64,000 nucleotides of DNA from NCBI GenBank assembly GCA_022818135.1, contig JAFMSR010000002.1:22129999-22193998 (forward strand). The letters run 5' to 3'. Source of the DNA: Saxidomus purpurata. Lineage: Eukaryota; Mollusca; Bivalvia; Venerida; Veneridae. The translations under genes were made by a program, and so were the position numbers. This document shows, piece by piece, positions 11,293 through 22,319 of the stretch (positions are counted from its first letter, which is position 1; the number at the start of each line of letters is the position of its first letter). A model generated the notes under the pieces. It was not told the DNA's origin. It searched no databases and worked only from the letters and a program-made list of their open reading frames with translations.

Positions 11293-12257
11293 CACAGGTG
11301 AGTGTAGCGTACCAGGGACCCATACAGTGATTTTTAGTTCAAAATAGCCTAGTTACTATATATCAATAAGAAGGTAAACAACACCGTTTACACATCGACC
11401 CACTTTCAGCCTTAATGACTTCTTCTAGAATAATGCATATTTATTAAAACCTATTGCATATATAGCATAAGTGTTTATCATTTCCGTAAAAGTTTACTTC
11501 AAGGCCCAAAAGCAAACCGTTTTTAAATAGCGACTGATAATTTCCGATTTTTTTACATTTTTCGTCAACCCGAATAAATCTCACACATTTCTAACACTGA
11601 ATTCTTCCCTTTTAACAAGCTTTTAAACAATCTCGCCTTGTATCATCCAAATATTACACAACCGACGCCCGAAGAAATTGATTTGGTAAATATTTCCACA
11701 AGCTTTCCAGTTTTAATACGATCCGTTAATACAGTATTCATTTTATTTCGTTGGTATATTTTGTAAACATATACATGCAGCCGTACTGATAATGGGAAAA
11801 ACTAGTTTCCATATACCGCATCGATCGGCCAGGTCTTACCAAGTCTAGGTTACACATCACTAATACATGTCTATGGAATACTGAGCTCAAGTAGCAGTGT
11901 TGTGCCGTTCTTGTGTATGTCCACAGTGACGGTTGCGTATTGGAAAATAGACGCCGCCCGAAATGTGTGAGATTTATTCGAGTTGGCGAAAAATGGTAAA
12001 ATTTCGGAAACTATCAGTCGCCGGTTACAAAACGGTTTTCATTTGGACCTTGAAGTAAGCGTTACGGAAAATATATTACTAAGGCTATATATGCAATAGG
12101 TTTTGATAAATATGCACTATTCTGTATGAAGTAATTGAAGCTGAAACTGGGTCTATGTGCGAACTCTGTTGTTTACCTTCTTATTGATATATAGTCATTA
12201 GGCTATTTTTATCTAACATTCACTGTTTGGGTCCCTGGTATGCTACACTCACCTGTG
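11293..12257. mobile_element. hAT-like non-autonomous element (MITE) with 8-bp target duplication
   Basis: The ends are perfect inverted repeats CACAGGTGAGTGTAGC / GCTACACTCACCTGTG, and inverted similarity continues for about 300 bp on each side. The element is flanked by TTTGTACC on both sides (11285-11292 and 12258-12265). An 8-bp duplication and CA(C)AGG-type termini are typical of hAT transposons. Inside there is no long reading frame, so it must have depended on a transposase encoded elsewhere. It sits in the SNX8 intron between the exons at 10812 and 13462. Confidence 0.85.
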
Positions 12258-12265
12258 TTTGTACC

Positions 12266-13461
12266 CAGTCTTTAAGTTATAAAATTGCCTCAGGTGTATT
12301 ATATGCGGTCATGCATAAAACTGTCTCTCATGTCTAGAGCTTAACTTTGTCATGCATTGGGAAAATTTACAATAATTTTGCACAAAATTAGCAAATGTGT
12401 TGCACACATCACTTTGAATTTACTGATACAGAAAAATAAATTTGCTGATAGGATAATGATAGAACCATGTTCTATTCACTCTAAAACTCATTGAAAAAAA
12501 TACAGTGCTACATTCCTAATATGTACTTAATGATTTAAAAAACAATGTTAGGAATGATTTTAGTACAAATAAGGGTCATTTCTGCCGGTAAAACATCTTT
12601 CTTTGTAAAATAAAGGCTACTTGTAATTGTGCTCATGGGACTTTTAACACCTTTCTTATCTTGGATGTCAAGGTGGCTTATAATATAATACTTTGTGTTC
12701 TGAGCATGAATTTTACAGGCTTGAAACAGTATTCAGTAAATTTAGAGGCCCAACACTGACCTCCTTAGTTTGAACTTTTGATGCTCAGAATCAAACTTCT
12801 TATATGAATTGCATTATTATAACTTTGTTACATATTGAGGGATTTTTAAAATTACCTTACATAGAATGCCCAGCTTCTTACTTTGAAGGACAACTTGGGC
12901 TCAGCCTGAACATCTTTATATTATCCCTGTGCTCTACTGGAGCAACGGGGATCATGTGATGATCTTCCCTGTTTGTCCTAGCCATTAACTCCTCCTACAC
13001 TGTTTGCACCAGGAACTTGAAACTTTGCCACAGTACTGCTATGGCAATAATGACATCCTGGCAGTGCATAACACTTTTAGAATTTGCATCTGAACCCTGG
13101 GTCTTAAGCTGTGTGGGTTGGGACTGGACAGGGTCATGTCCATTCCTACACAACACATACTATACTGCTTTTAAAAAGAGAACACTTGAGACTATGACAT
13201 TAAAACTTTGTATGCAGGTGGGTTTTGACTAGTAGAATACCCCTACCTAAATTGAGGTCAGTAGGTCAAGGGTCACAGTCACTGTGACCTTGCAAAGTGA
13301 GGTTATTTCCTTGTCCAAAGTTAGTATGGCAGGGGGATATGAGATGATGTGCCATCAACAAAATCCTACTTAATGAATAGCTTTGAACTGCTATGCATAT
13401 TCCATGCAAATATCAGAGTCAATAAGTAGGAGTGAATTTATTCTTGCATTTTTGCTTTCAG
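12266..13461. other. SNX8 intron sequence with degenerate repeat units
   Basis: No exon or intact element is seen. From about 12900 to 13400 the text resembles the other tandem-unit repeats (GAACTTGAAACTTTG, GTCAAGGGTCACAGTCACTG), without recognisable ends. The frame at 13017-13232 lies inside this material. Confidence 0.4.
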
Positions 13462-13530
13462 GCTGCTGAGGAGGAGGAAACAGTAGTAGAAAAGATTTCA
13501 TTGCTTTTAGATTTAATAGTATCATATAAG
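13462..13530 (+). CDS. SNX8: SNX8 exon, BAR domain
   Basis: This is a 69-base phase-0 exon between TTTGCTTTCAG and GTGAGT. It encodes AAEEEETVVEKISLLLDLIV followed by SYK. The matching vertebrate SNX8 segment is an acidic stretch followed by VVEKLNLFLDLLQSYK. It directly continues the helix that begins in the exon at 10812 and is part of the BAR-domain helical bundle. Confidence 0.92.
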
Positions 13531-13689
13531 GTGAGTTAACCAAATACATGTATCATTAAATTTTGCTAAGACATTTTCAATTGATGAAATATTAAGCTAA
13601 TTTGTAGGCTAAATTGAGAAATTATTTACTAAATGGATATGCTCATTGTGTCCTATTTCACTTAAACTTTTCTTTATAACATAAGATAG

Positions 13690-14125
13690 GAGAACTTGGT
13701 AAGTAGGTGTCTCTGGTGCAGAAGGCTTGATTTTCATTTGGGGCCAAGGTCAGTGTCACATTTAAGGGTCATTGGTTTTTCCTTCCATCTCCATATCTCT
13801 TAAAACATTTGAAGGATTTTCATGAAACTTTGGTCAAATGTTAATTTCCCACCCAGGTTCAATGTAAAGGTCACACGTCGGGATCAAAGGTAATGAGCCT
13901 ATATCACCGAAACCCTTTGAAGGATTTTCATAAGACTTGGGTTTAGTGTTAATCACCTGAGATAGGTCAAGATCAAACTTAGCAGACAATGGTAATGGAA
14001 CTATGTCTCATAACTCTGAAAGATTTTCATGAAACTTAGGTCAAATGTTTATCTCGTCAAGATAGCGTTCCAACTCACTAGTGCAAAGTCAAGGTCTCAC
14101 ATAGGGTCAAATGTCATGAGACGAT
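13690..14125 (+). repeat. Tandem-unit repeat in SNX8 intron (about 135-bp units)
   Basis: GAAGGATTTTCATGAAACTT or close variants recur near 13812, 13919 and 14022. Each is followed by GGTCAAATGTTAAT-like text and a CAAGGTCACAC(G/T)(T/C)GGGATCAAAGG block. A further block of the same sequence appears near 14830-14880. The ends are not defined. Confidence 0.6.
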
Positions 14126-14249
14126 ATTTGTTAAATTGATTTCAAATTTTGTACACATGTACATAATCGTTGTACCATTTAGTGTCTTAGTTGAGACTTA
14201 ATGATAAATCATGCCTACTTCTACACTAAAGTCCTCATTCATCGAGTCC

Positions 14250-14325
14250 AGGTGCCTGGGTGGGTGTTTGAATAACCTTCAGCATTGGCTCCTGATTAGC
14301 AATCAGGTACTCAAAGTGGACACCT
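14250..14325 (-). pseudogene. Degenerate tRNA-Ser(GCT)-like sequence
   Basis: Read on the - strand, a 7-bp acceptor stem (AGGTGTC with GGCACCT) encloses an anticodon arm CCTGA-TTGCTAA-TCAGG, with GCT at the anticodon position. A long variable region of class II type and a TTCAAAC-type T loop follow. The D arm is mostly missing and the T stem pairs poorly, so this looks like a decayed gene or a SINE head rather than a working tRNA. Confidence 0.45.
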
Positions 14326-15536
14326 AGTCACTTATAGTACATCTAGATAAATGCATGTATCACCAAATGCTTCAAGCTGTGTTTCAACTTCGTTGTTGAC
14401 CCTGAAATGATGATATTGTGAATACTTAGCTACATTAAAGGATGCAAAGATCATATTAAATAAAAAAGGTTCATATGAAATCTGCCGTGCCAAAAAATGT
14501 ATGGTAAGTAATTGGTCATATACCAGTATTTCAGATAGAAATTTTCTGTGGCAATAAATCCAGTATAATTTAATATGCAATTCAAAGCTGTCATATGTTA
14601 GATAATTGTGAACTGTGAAACAGTCTCACCTATAGTTTTATTTTAGTTTTGTCTGTAAATGAGTTTTCAGTGTAGGCTTGGTCTGTCAGAAACAGTGATA
14701 TGTTATTAAAGTGCAAGTCAGGAGTACAGAATTATTGTGAAAGTAAAAATAGGAAAGCAAAATTTCAATAGATATACTTTTGAAGTATTCCATTATATAA
14801 GATGTATGACTGAGTTCACATGAATAAGGTAAAGGTCACACTTCGGGATCAAAGGTAATGAGACAATATCTCCGAGATACCATATCTTTTTATTGTTGAA
14901 TTTAAATTAAATACATTTACAAATTGTGGTATCATTAAAATATATTTACTTTCTAAATCTGAACATATACTTTCAAAATAAATAAAGACCGATCCTTCAT
15001 TTATTAGGAGAGTCCAAAGTTAATGAAACATTAACTTTTACCAAAACCGACAGCGATCATGGGTCAGTACGCGTGTTTTCAAAGTGGGTAGGCTAGCTGC
15101 AGACATCAAAGTATCGCCTGAGGCATGTGACTTTTTCCTCTCATGATTGCTAATTACCGACCAATTAACGAGGAGCCTGTGTATTTTGATTTTCAACACA
15201 TTAAAAATTTTGTGGACTGTTAACATAAAAATTCTCGGACCGATTTAAAATGGCTTTTCAGACTTGTGAATTGTTTTTTGAAGTCACAATTCGGCCCAGA
15301 ACTGAAAAACCAAAGTTTATCGAAGCCCTGCTTACCATACGATTATTGTATAAAAAACGACCAAACCATTATGGACAGTAAGTTTCTGTTAAAAATAGTA
15401 TTGAAATCATGTGCATAAAACCTAACATAAAACATTGTTACAAAGACAATTTCTTGATATGCCATTATGTTATAGAAATCAATCTATAATAAATGGATAG
15501 GATTAAGGCTTGTAAATAATATCCTCATCTTTTCAG

Positions 15537-15647
15537 GACCTCTGTGATAGACATGAAAAAGGGGTTCTTCAGGACCATCAAAGGGCTGTGCAAAAAATGG
15601 GACAATATAAAAAGAAGAGAATGTCTGCCACTGTGCAAAGTTCTGAG
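15537..15647 (+). CDS. SNX8: SNX8 exon, most conserved BAR-domain segment
   Basis: This 111-base, phase-0 exon runs between TCTTTTCAG and GTAAAG. It encodes DLCDRHEKGVLQDHQRAVQK, then MGQYKKKRMSATVQSSE. Vertebrate SNX8 reads DLCERHEKGVLHKHQRAL, then MKRQMMSATAQ, which makes this the strongest single family match in the window. The basic run QYKKKR is consistent with the positively charged membrane-facing surface of a BAR domain (inference). Confidence 0.95.
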
Positions 15648-15837
15648 GTAAAGTTTATTACCTGCTCATTTGAAAAAGCTGTCTCACTATTACAAGAAAA
15701 TTTTTACTTACGGCAGGAGGTTAACATGTGTGTTTCAATGTGTCTTGTACTTGTGCAAGTCTCCTAATGCCATGTGTGTCTTGGCACACGAAGCTGTAAA
15801 TGAGTAAAATGCTTGCTGTATCTCTGATAGATTCCAG

Positions 15838-16592
15838 GTTAACTCATACCTAAGTCAACTTGTAACGAAGTCATCTAATACCTAAGTCAACTCATACCTA
15901 AGTCAACCCATACTTAAGTCAACTCATACCTTAGTCAACTTGTACCTTAGTCATCTCGTTCCCTAATTGCTCAACTTGAATGGTTCAAAAAGTCAACCTT
16001 TTGTAATCAAACACTTACCTTTTGCTTCAAAACTTGTGAGCCTAATTAAAGATAGATTCTATAAATGTGAAGCTAGATGAAATCAATTGTGATTATGTTG
16101 AAATTAGACTGATTACTTACTTGTTGATAATTTGCACGTCCGAAGCGATAGATATGTGTTAGTAGACTAAATGGGCGCCAAAAGGAAGTGTTTTTCTACA
16201 GAGAGTTAAACCATTTCATACCTTATGTTTTAGTATGCAACATCTGTCATCCAGAATGATGGAGGTGTTCTTTGCTCAACATACAAGTAAGATAGTTAGA
16301 GTGTGTCAACAAATATCTTAATGTTTTCAAAATATAATGTTAGGCAAAATAGTACCCAAATTGAACTTCATATCCTGATTAAATGTTCTAAAATAAGACC
16401 AAATTCACATGTTGAAATACAAAACACTCAATATTTAAACACCAGCAATACGATAAACTAAATGATCATGAAATGTATAGAATTAATGTACGAGTTGACT
16501 GTTTCACAAAAGAAATCAGGTATGAGTTGCCCAAATTATGAACAAGTTGATCATGACTAAGGTACGACTTGACTGGGGTATGACTAGTTACT
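15838..16592. repeat. Foldback-like repeat with inverted arrays of a 16-bp unit
   Basis: The left end (15838-15965) is an array of about eight copies of a 16-base unit, ACCTAAGTCAACTCAT and variants. The right end (16490-16592) carries the same motif inverted (TACGAGTTGACT, GGTATGAGTTGCCC, ATGACTAAGGTACGACTTGA). The middle has no coding frame. The outer edges read TTAACTCATACC and GGTATGACTAGTTA, consistent with a hairpin-forming element. No clear target duplication was found. Confidence 0.55.
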
Positions 16593-16949
16593 CTCTTATA
16601 TGTGATCTGTTCCATCACTTGTTATGTCTCTGAAGGGATTAATACACGTTGAGAGAATTCTGCAATCCAGCGGAAAGAAATTAATGCATGTAAAGCCCAT
16701 TAAAACTCAAGGTTTTAGTCTCGTGTTTTTATTCGTAGTCACGCTCAGTAATGACAAAATTAACTAAATTGGTCAGAGATTTAAAGAACAACTTTTTAAG
16801 ATTTGACATTTGGTAACAATAGAATAACATGGCTTTGTTTTATAAAAGTACAGAAACAAATATAATCAGCATGTTCCTGTCTAATTATTTTTCACGAATT
16901 TATTGCTCTTTGATTACTTTTTAGAGTTAAACCATTTTCCCATCAACAA

Positions 16950-17762
16950 ATAGTAAAAACTTTAGAAATCTTCTCTGATTGACACGGCCTAGAGCTTAGG
17001 TATTTCGCATATAGTATTGCCTAGTGGACCTCTATCAATTTTGTTCAAACTATGACCCCCGGGTCAAAATTGACCCCGCCTGTGGTGTTAGTTGATTTTA
17101 CATAGGCTTATATAGTAAAGACTTTAAAAATCTTCTCTGAAACCACAAGGCCTAGAGCTTTGATATTTGACATGTAGCATTGCCTAGTGGACCTCTGCCA
17201 AGATTGTTCAAATTATGACCCTTTAGTCAAAATTGACCCCCGCCAGGGGGTCTTTTGATTTTACATAGGTTTCTATAGGAAAAACTTTAAAAATCTTATC
17301 AAAAACCCCCAAGGCCTAAAGCTTAAATATTTGGTATACAGCATTGTAATGTAGATCTCTATGAAGTTTGTTCAAATACCATGCCCCTAGGGTCAATATT
17401 GGCCCTGCACATGGGGTCACTTGTTTTACATAGACATATATAGGAAAAAGTTTTTCTTCCCCGAAACCACAAAGTCTTGAGCTTAGATATTTAGTGTGTA
17501 ACAGTGTTTAGTTAACTTCTTCAATGTTTGTTCAAATTATTCCTCTGGGATCAAAAGGATCACTTGGTATAGGAAAAACTTTTAAAATCTTCTATTCTGA
17601 AACCACAAGGCCTAGAGCTTAGATATTAGGTATGTAACATTGTCTAGTGGTCTTCCACATACTTTGTTTAAACCATTCCCCTAGGGTCAAAATTAACCAC
17701 ACCCACCAGGCAAGTGCTTTGGTACTCAGGTGAGTGATATAGGGCCATCATGGCCATCTTTT
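16950..17762 (+). repeat. Family A repeat, copy 4 (5'-truncated)
   Basis: It has four to five internal units (GGCCTAGAGCTTAG..., GTCAAAATTGACCCC) and the end GGTGAGTGATATAGGGCCAT. The AGCTCACCTGG start is absent. It lies in the SNX8 intron before the exon at 18480. Confidence 0.8.
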
Positions 17763-17779
17763 TCATATTCCTTCATGAA

Positions 17780-18400
17780 CACGTTATTTCTCAACAACCT
17801 CAGACTGGAATTCATCTTATCTTCATGGGAAGCTGCAGTAGGAAGAGGAGATGCACAGCATGTTCCAGTTCAATGATTTTTCATTGAATTTAGGCCCTTT
17901 TATATGGCCAGCTTTCTAACAAAAAATTGCCTTAGCAAAGGGATTGGCCATGTCAGCATGGCTTTTGTTACACTGAACTATGTCCCTTTCATTTTATATA
18001 CATAATAGTACTTTTATGTAGCCTTTTGTGCATTCTTGTCTGGGCTATTTCTCAGGAACCACTGACTTGAATTCAGTGAAACTTCAAAGACTGCAGCAGA
18101 CAAATGAGGGGTCAGTGCGAAACTATTCTTAGTGTACATAGAAATAGAAGCAGATAGGATAGTTTCACGTTGACCCCTCATTATCAGCATGTTCTAGGTC
18201 AGAGATTTGTTAAAGAGTTGTTGCCCTTTGATTATTTTTCATGTATGTTTGTGTCTGTGATATTTCTCAGCAACCACATGCTGGAATTCAACAAGTCTTC
18301 ATAGAAACTTTACTAGCAAGAGGAGATGTGCATGTTAACAGCATGTTCTGGTTCAATTATTTTTCATTGGATTATGGTAGTTACAGGACCTTTAGGGATC
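17780..18400 (+). repeat. Tandem units carrying CAGCATGTTC
   Basis: Three imperfect units contain TGGAATTCA(T/A), CTTCAT(G/A)G(G/A)AA, AGAGGAGATG and CAGCATGTTC(C/T)(A/G)GTTCAAT...TTTTCATTG. The CAGCATGTTC motifs lie near 17858, 18186 and 18342. The middle unit is interrupted by the hairpin at 18103-18182. Confidence 0.55.
18103..18182. repeat. 80-bp hairpin inserted in a repeat unit
   Basis: AATGAGGGGTCA...GAAACTATT at the left is matched by GATAGTTTCACGTTGACCCC and TCATT at the right. The arms are about 25 bp around a loop of some 30 bases. It interrupts the tandem unit described at 17780-18400. Confidence 0.65.
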
Positions 18401-18479
18401 AGGGGATCTTGAAGTACAGTGAAAGTTTGAAGTTGAATCAGATATTGGAGTTTTCAGTTTGTGTGTTTAATCATTTTAG

Positions 18480-18668
18480 GTCGGACAGGTTGAACAATTA
18501 GAGCAGAAAATCTTAGAGCAAGAAAGTCAAATAGCAAATATGGAAAATAGAAACTATTACAGCTTACACTGTCTGCAGATGGAGACACAGTTAATACACG
18601 CAAACCTTGATATTCTTTATGATGTTTTAGCTGCAATGGCGGATGTGCAATCATCTTCCCATGGAGAG
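18480..18668 (+). CDS. SNX8: SNX8 exon, BAR domain coiled-coil segment
   Basis: This 189-base, phase-0 exon follows an ATTTTAG acceptor and ends at a GTAGGC donor. It encodes 63 residues: VGQVEQLEQKILEQESQIAN, then MENRNYYSLHCLQMETQLIH, then a helix ending ADVQSSSHGE. Vertebrate SNX8 has VEQLESRIVEQENAIQTMEL, RNYFSLYCLHQETQLIH in the same place. The heptad-like E/Q/L pattern fits the last long BAR helices. Splicing from the exon at 15537 is in frame. Confidence 0.94.
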
Positions 18669-18769
18669 GTAGGCTACTTTTTATACTAATGTGTTTAATC
18701 TCAGTTGTGAAACAAGTTCTTACATCTTACTTGAATTGCTCTCAAGACTCCTAGATGGAATCAACCTCG

Positions 18770-18900
18770 AAGAGAGAGAGGCAATGTGGAATTATATGTG
18801 TCTTGCCTTAGGACACTGCCTCACTTGGGCACTGGTGGGGATCTAAATCACGACCCTCCGATCCTGAGGCAGATGTGCTACCACTGCACCAAGGTGGCCT
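18770..18900 (-). mobile_element. tRNA-derived SINE (Gly/Glu-like head)
   Basis: On the - strand it begins GGCCACCTTGGTGCAGTGGT and AGCAC, an RNA polymerase III A-box-like stretch. GGATCGGAGGGTCGTG...TTTAGATCCCCACC follows as a decayed B box and acceptor side. A short tail unrelated to tRNA comes next. The 5' half resembles tRNA closely, but the whole is not a functional cloverleaf. It lies in the last SNX8 intron. Confidence 0.7.
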
Positions 18901-18984
18901 CACAAGAAGGTTAATACATTCAGGTAGGTTAATATGAACAAATATGTTTGTGATGAGATTAGAAAATACGATATAACTACAATC

Positions 18985-20111
18985 TTGTGTCCCTGAAGGG
19001 TGGCATATTAAAATTGCACTGTCTGTCCGTCTGTCTGTCTGTCCGTGCGTTCGCCCTTACATTTTTTCGTGTCTGGAGTGTAACTTTGTCATGCATTGAA
19101 GGATTTTAAAATAACTTGGCACAAATGTTCAACACATCAAGACAACGTGTCGTTCGGGTCGTACCGACTATACCTCGAACGAGGATGGTGGACCTAATAA
19201 GCACAATTACAAACAAACAACGTGTCGCGTGTAAGACCCAAGTCCCTACCTCAAAGGTCAAGGTCACACTTAGAGTTTGAAAGTAATAGCATCCAGTATA
19301 TATGCACACATTCGTGTCCTGACTGTAACTTTGTCATGCATTGAAGGATTTTAAAATAACTTGGCACAAATGTTCAGCACCTCAAGACATCGTGTCGCGT
19401 GTAAGACCCATGTCCCTACCTCAAATGTCAAGGTCATACTCAGAGTTTGAAAGTAATAAAATCCTGTATATATGCACACATACGTGTCCGGACTGTAACT
19501 TTGTCATGTATTGATTGATTTTAAAATAACTTGGCATAAATGTTCAGCACATCAAGACGATGTGTCACGTGTAAGACCCAAGTCCCTACCTCAAAGGTCA
19601 AGGTCACACCTAGTGTTTTAAGGTAATGGAATACTGTATATATACACATACATTTGTGTCTGGACTGTAACTTTGACATGCATTGAAGGATTTTAAAATA
19701 ACTTCGCATAAATGTTCAGCACATCAAGAGGACATATCGCCTGCAAGACCCACGTCCCTACCTCAAAGGTCAAGGTCATACTCAGATGTTGAAAGTAATA
19801 GAATCCTGTATATATGCGCACATTCGTGTCTGGACTGTAACTTTGTCATGTATTGATTGAATATAAAATAACTTGGCACAAATGTTCAGCACATCAAGAC
19901 AATGTGTTGCGTGCAAGACCCACGTCCCTGCCTCAAAGGTCAAGGTCACACTTAAAGTTTAAAGGTAATGGAATACTGTATACATGGTAACTCTGTCATG
20001 CATGGAAGCATTTTAGAATTACATGGCACAATTGTTGAGCACATGGAGAGGACACAGACCGTGAGAACCTCTTTCAGGGGCATTCGTCACTTATGAGGGA
20101 CAGCTCTTGTT
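18985..20111 (+). repeat. Family C tandem repeat (171-172-bp units)
   Basis: It opens with CTGTCTGTCCGTCTGTCTGT. Five to six units follow, with ATGCATTGAAGG or variants near 19093, 19336, 19507, 19678 and 19850, spaced 171-172 bases. The first interval is longer because of an insertion. It ends with ACACAGACCGTGAGAACCTC, GTCACTTATGAGGGACAGCT and CTTGTT. Short reverse frames (19106-19309, 19521-19709) resemble each other only because they sit on repeat units. Confidence 0.88.
19153..19216 (+). mobile_element. Short retroposed insertion with 11-bp target duplication
   Basis: The 64-base sequence interrupts the first family C unit and is flanked by ACAACGTGTCG on both sides (19142-19152 and 19217-19227). 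Later units carry the empty site. It ends in an ACAAACAA tail. Tail plus variable-length duplication is the mark of LINE-mediated retroposition, so this is probably the 3' end of a SINE or LINE. Confidence 0.7.
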
Positions 20112-20224
20112 TCCAAATTGATCCAAAACTACGGCCTGTTAGTCACGTAGTTCTGCTTCGGCTTTTTTGTTACATGATAATACTTACTTAAAATGACATT
20201 CACACTTTCGAATTCACACTTTTT

Positions 20225-20861
20225 AGCTCGACTTTTCTATGAAAAGGGGAGCTATCCTACTCGCCCCGGCGTTGGTGTGAGCGTCACACCAATGTTAAAG
20301 TTTGCGTACCACCCCAAATAGTCCATTGAGATATTGCTTTGAAACTTTGCACACTTGTTCACCATCATGACCCCAACCTGTACACAGGAGGAGGTAACTC
20401 TATCAAGCATTTTGACAGAATTATGCCCCTTTTTCGACTTAGAATTTATGTTAAAGTTTGCGTACCACCTCAAATATTTTCAAAGTGCATTGACATATGG
20501 CCTTGAAACTTTGCATACTTGTTCACCACCATGTCCCCAATCTCTACACAATAGGAGGTAACACTATCAAGCATTGTGACATAATTATGCCACCTTTTGG
20601 ACTTAGAATTTATGTTTAAGTTGGTGTGCCACCCCAAATATTTTCAAAGTCCATTGAGAAATTGCTTTGAAACTTTGCACCCGTGTTCACAATCCTGTCT
20701 GTAAGCAAGAGAAGATAACTCTGTGAAAATGTTTCTTGATTTGTACTTAGAAATTCCTAGTTAAAGTAGTTAAAGTCTTGTGTGCCCTTAACTGTCAAAG
20801 TTTTTTTTTATTGGCAAGCACTAAAAAAGTCGAGCGCGCTGTCCTACTGACAGCTCTTGTT
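20225..20861 (+). repeat. Family B repeat, copy 3
   Basis: It starts AGCTCGACTTTTCTATGAAA, with AGGGGAGCTATCCTACTCG following. It has three units carrying TTTGCGTACCACC and ACTTTGCA...CTTGTTCACCA, and ends GTCGAGCGCGCTGTCCTACT, GACAGCTCTTGTT. It lies in the last SNX8 intron. Confidence 0.88.
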
Positions 20862-20977
20862 CAATTTGTCTTTACTAATATTTGTTGATTTGTAGCTTTT
20901 TATCAGGGTTGTATTTAATTGAACTGGTCAGTAAAAATATATTCATTTAGTTTTCAGGTTCATGTCCTCACACCACA

Positions 20978-21275
20978 TGTTTTAACAACTACTGTTAAGT
21001 TGACAGCTTTCAGTTATAATTGCATTTATTTTTTCCTGAATTCTTTACTGTTTTTAGATGTAACTTGAAGGTAATGCTATCGTATTTTATTAAGTAATTT
21101 GTTAGATATTTTTGACCAGTTGACCAGGGGAGGCCTTTAACAACTACTGTAAAGTTGAAAACTTTCAGGTATAATTGCATTAAGTTGCTCCTGAATTCTT
21201 TACTGTTTTTAGATGAAGGTAATGCTGTCGTATTTTATTAAGTAATTTGTTAGATGCCTTTTATCAGTTGACCAG
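20978..21275 (+). repeat. Tandem duplication of about 155 bp
   Basis: TTTAACAACTACTGT(T/A)AAGTTG, then GAATTCTTTACTGTTTTTAG and TCGTATTTTATTAAGTAATT, occur twice in order (from about 20980 and about 21136). Copies are about 85-90 per cent alike. It is intronic with no coding signal. Confidence 0.8.
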
Positions 21276-21622
21276 TTGAAATCAATAATGTTTGGCTTAG
21301 TTTTAAATCTTATTAAGTAAAATCTGTTGTTTAGAATATTGAATTTCAAAAAGGATCAACTAATGACCATTTATAAGACGGCTTACAAATAATGGCTAGA
21401 TTGCTTTAAGCGATCCTTGCGGATGTCCTTGATATACAGAAATCTCGCAAAATCTCGCCGAGACAGAGAACTCGTACTTTTTTGCACCGTTTCACAATCC
21501 GTTAATATAATAAATCCTGGTTTAAGACAGTTTTGTTCAATATCCGAGCAATTTAAATGGCAATACAATTTGATGCAAATATTATTAACACTGTTGTCAG
21601 TTATTTTTATAATTATTTACAG

Positions 21623-21742
21623 TTATGCAAAGTGTGGGAAGCAATAAGACCTATTGTGGAAAACATTCGGAGAGAGAGTACCTCAGCTGCTAATAGAAGT
21701 TCATCATCATCACCCATCAATAACAACAAAATTGTTATGTAG
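21623..21742 (+). CDS. SNX8: SNX8 terminal coding exon and stop
   Basis: The exon follows an ATTATTTACAG acceptor. It encodes LCKVWEAIRPIVENIRRES, then a Ser/Asn-rich tail (SSSSSPINNNKIVM), and stops at TAG (21740-21742). Vertebrate SNX8 has MSKVWNDLRPKL at this position, the last conserved element before a variable tail. ATG codons before the acceptor are not starts. The five clear exons together give about 206 residues of the C-terminal half. Confidence 0.92.
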   Translation, partial: LCKVWEAIRPIVENIRRESTSAANRSSSSSPINNNKIVM

Positions 21743-22313
21743 CCACTTCTAATATCTATTTTTTGGTCTACACACACTGATTAATTGTAAAATTTTCATG
21801 GATATGTTATGCCCCGCAACCACTTTGGGGTAAATAGATTTGCTGTTTTCCGTCCGTCTATCCGTGTTTACATTCCTGTAGACTGTTGTGTTGCCTACTG
21901 CTTCATATTTTATTTGAAGTTCAGTCATGTAACTTTACTAAATTATTAAGCAGCATTTGAAATAGTGAACGTAGGGCTTTATTTGTTGTAACACTTAAGG
22001 ACAGATATAATTACTGTTAACATAGCAGTAGCATCACATTTAAGCTTGTGTCATACATTTACATAGCTCAAACAGTATGTGACCCGAGTCATGAAAATGT
22101 ACAGATACATTATTTTTTCAGTATATGAAATTGTTAGCATTTATGTGATTGCACAGATACGGTACTTTATGTAGCAAGAAACAAACCATCACTTTCAGCT
22201 TGAGTGATACAATATCTGAAGGAGCATACAATCTATAGTCATGAAATACTGCAGAAAATTACGAAATTTGTTTGAATGTGTGTTGTCCTGTAAGACAAAA
22301 GTCGTAGTCTGTA

Positions 22314-22319
22314 AATAAA
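22314..22319 (+). terminator. SNX8: Possible SNX8 polyadenylation signal
   Basis: The first clear AATAAA downstream of the SNX8 stop lies about 570 bases into the inferred 3' UTR. Nothing else confirms the cleavage site. The UTR stretch 21743-22313 contains no other recognisable feature. Confidence 0.35.

Noticed and set aside
19106..19709. Two similar - strand frames that look like a small gene family
   Set aside because: They fall on successive 171-bp family C units, so the likeness is nucleotide repetition, not protein conservation.
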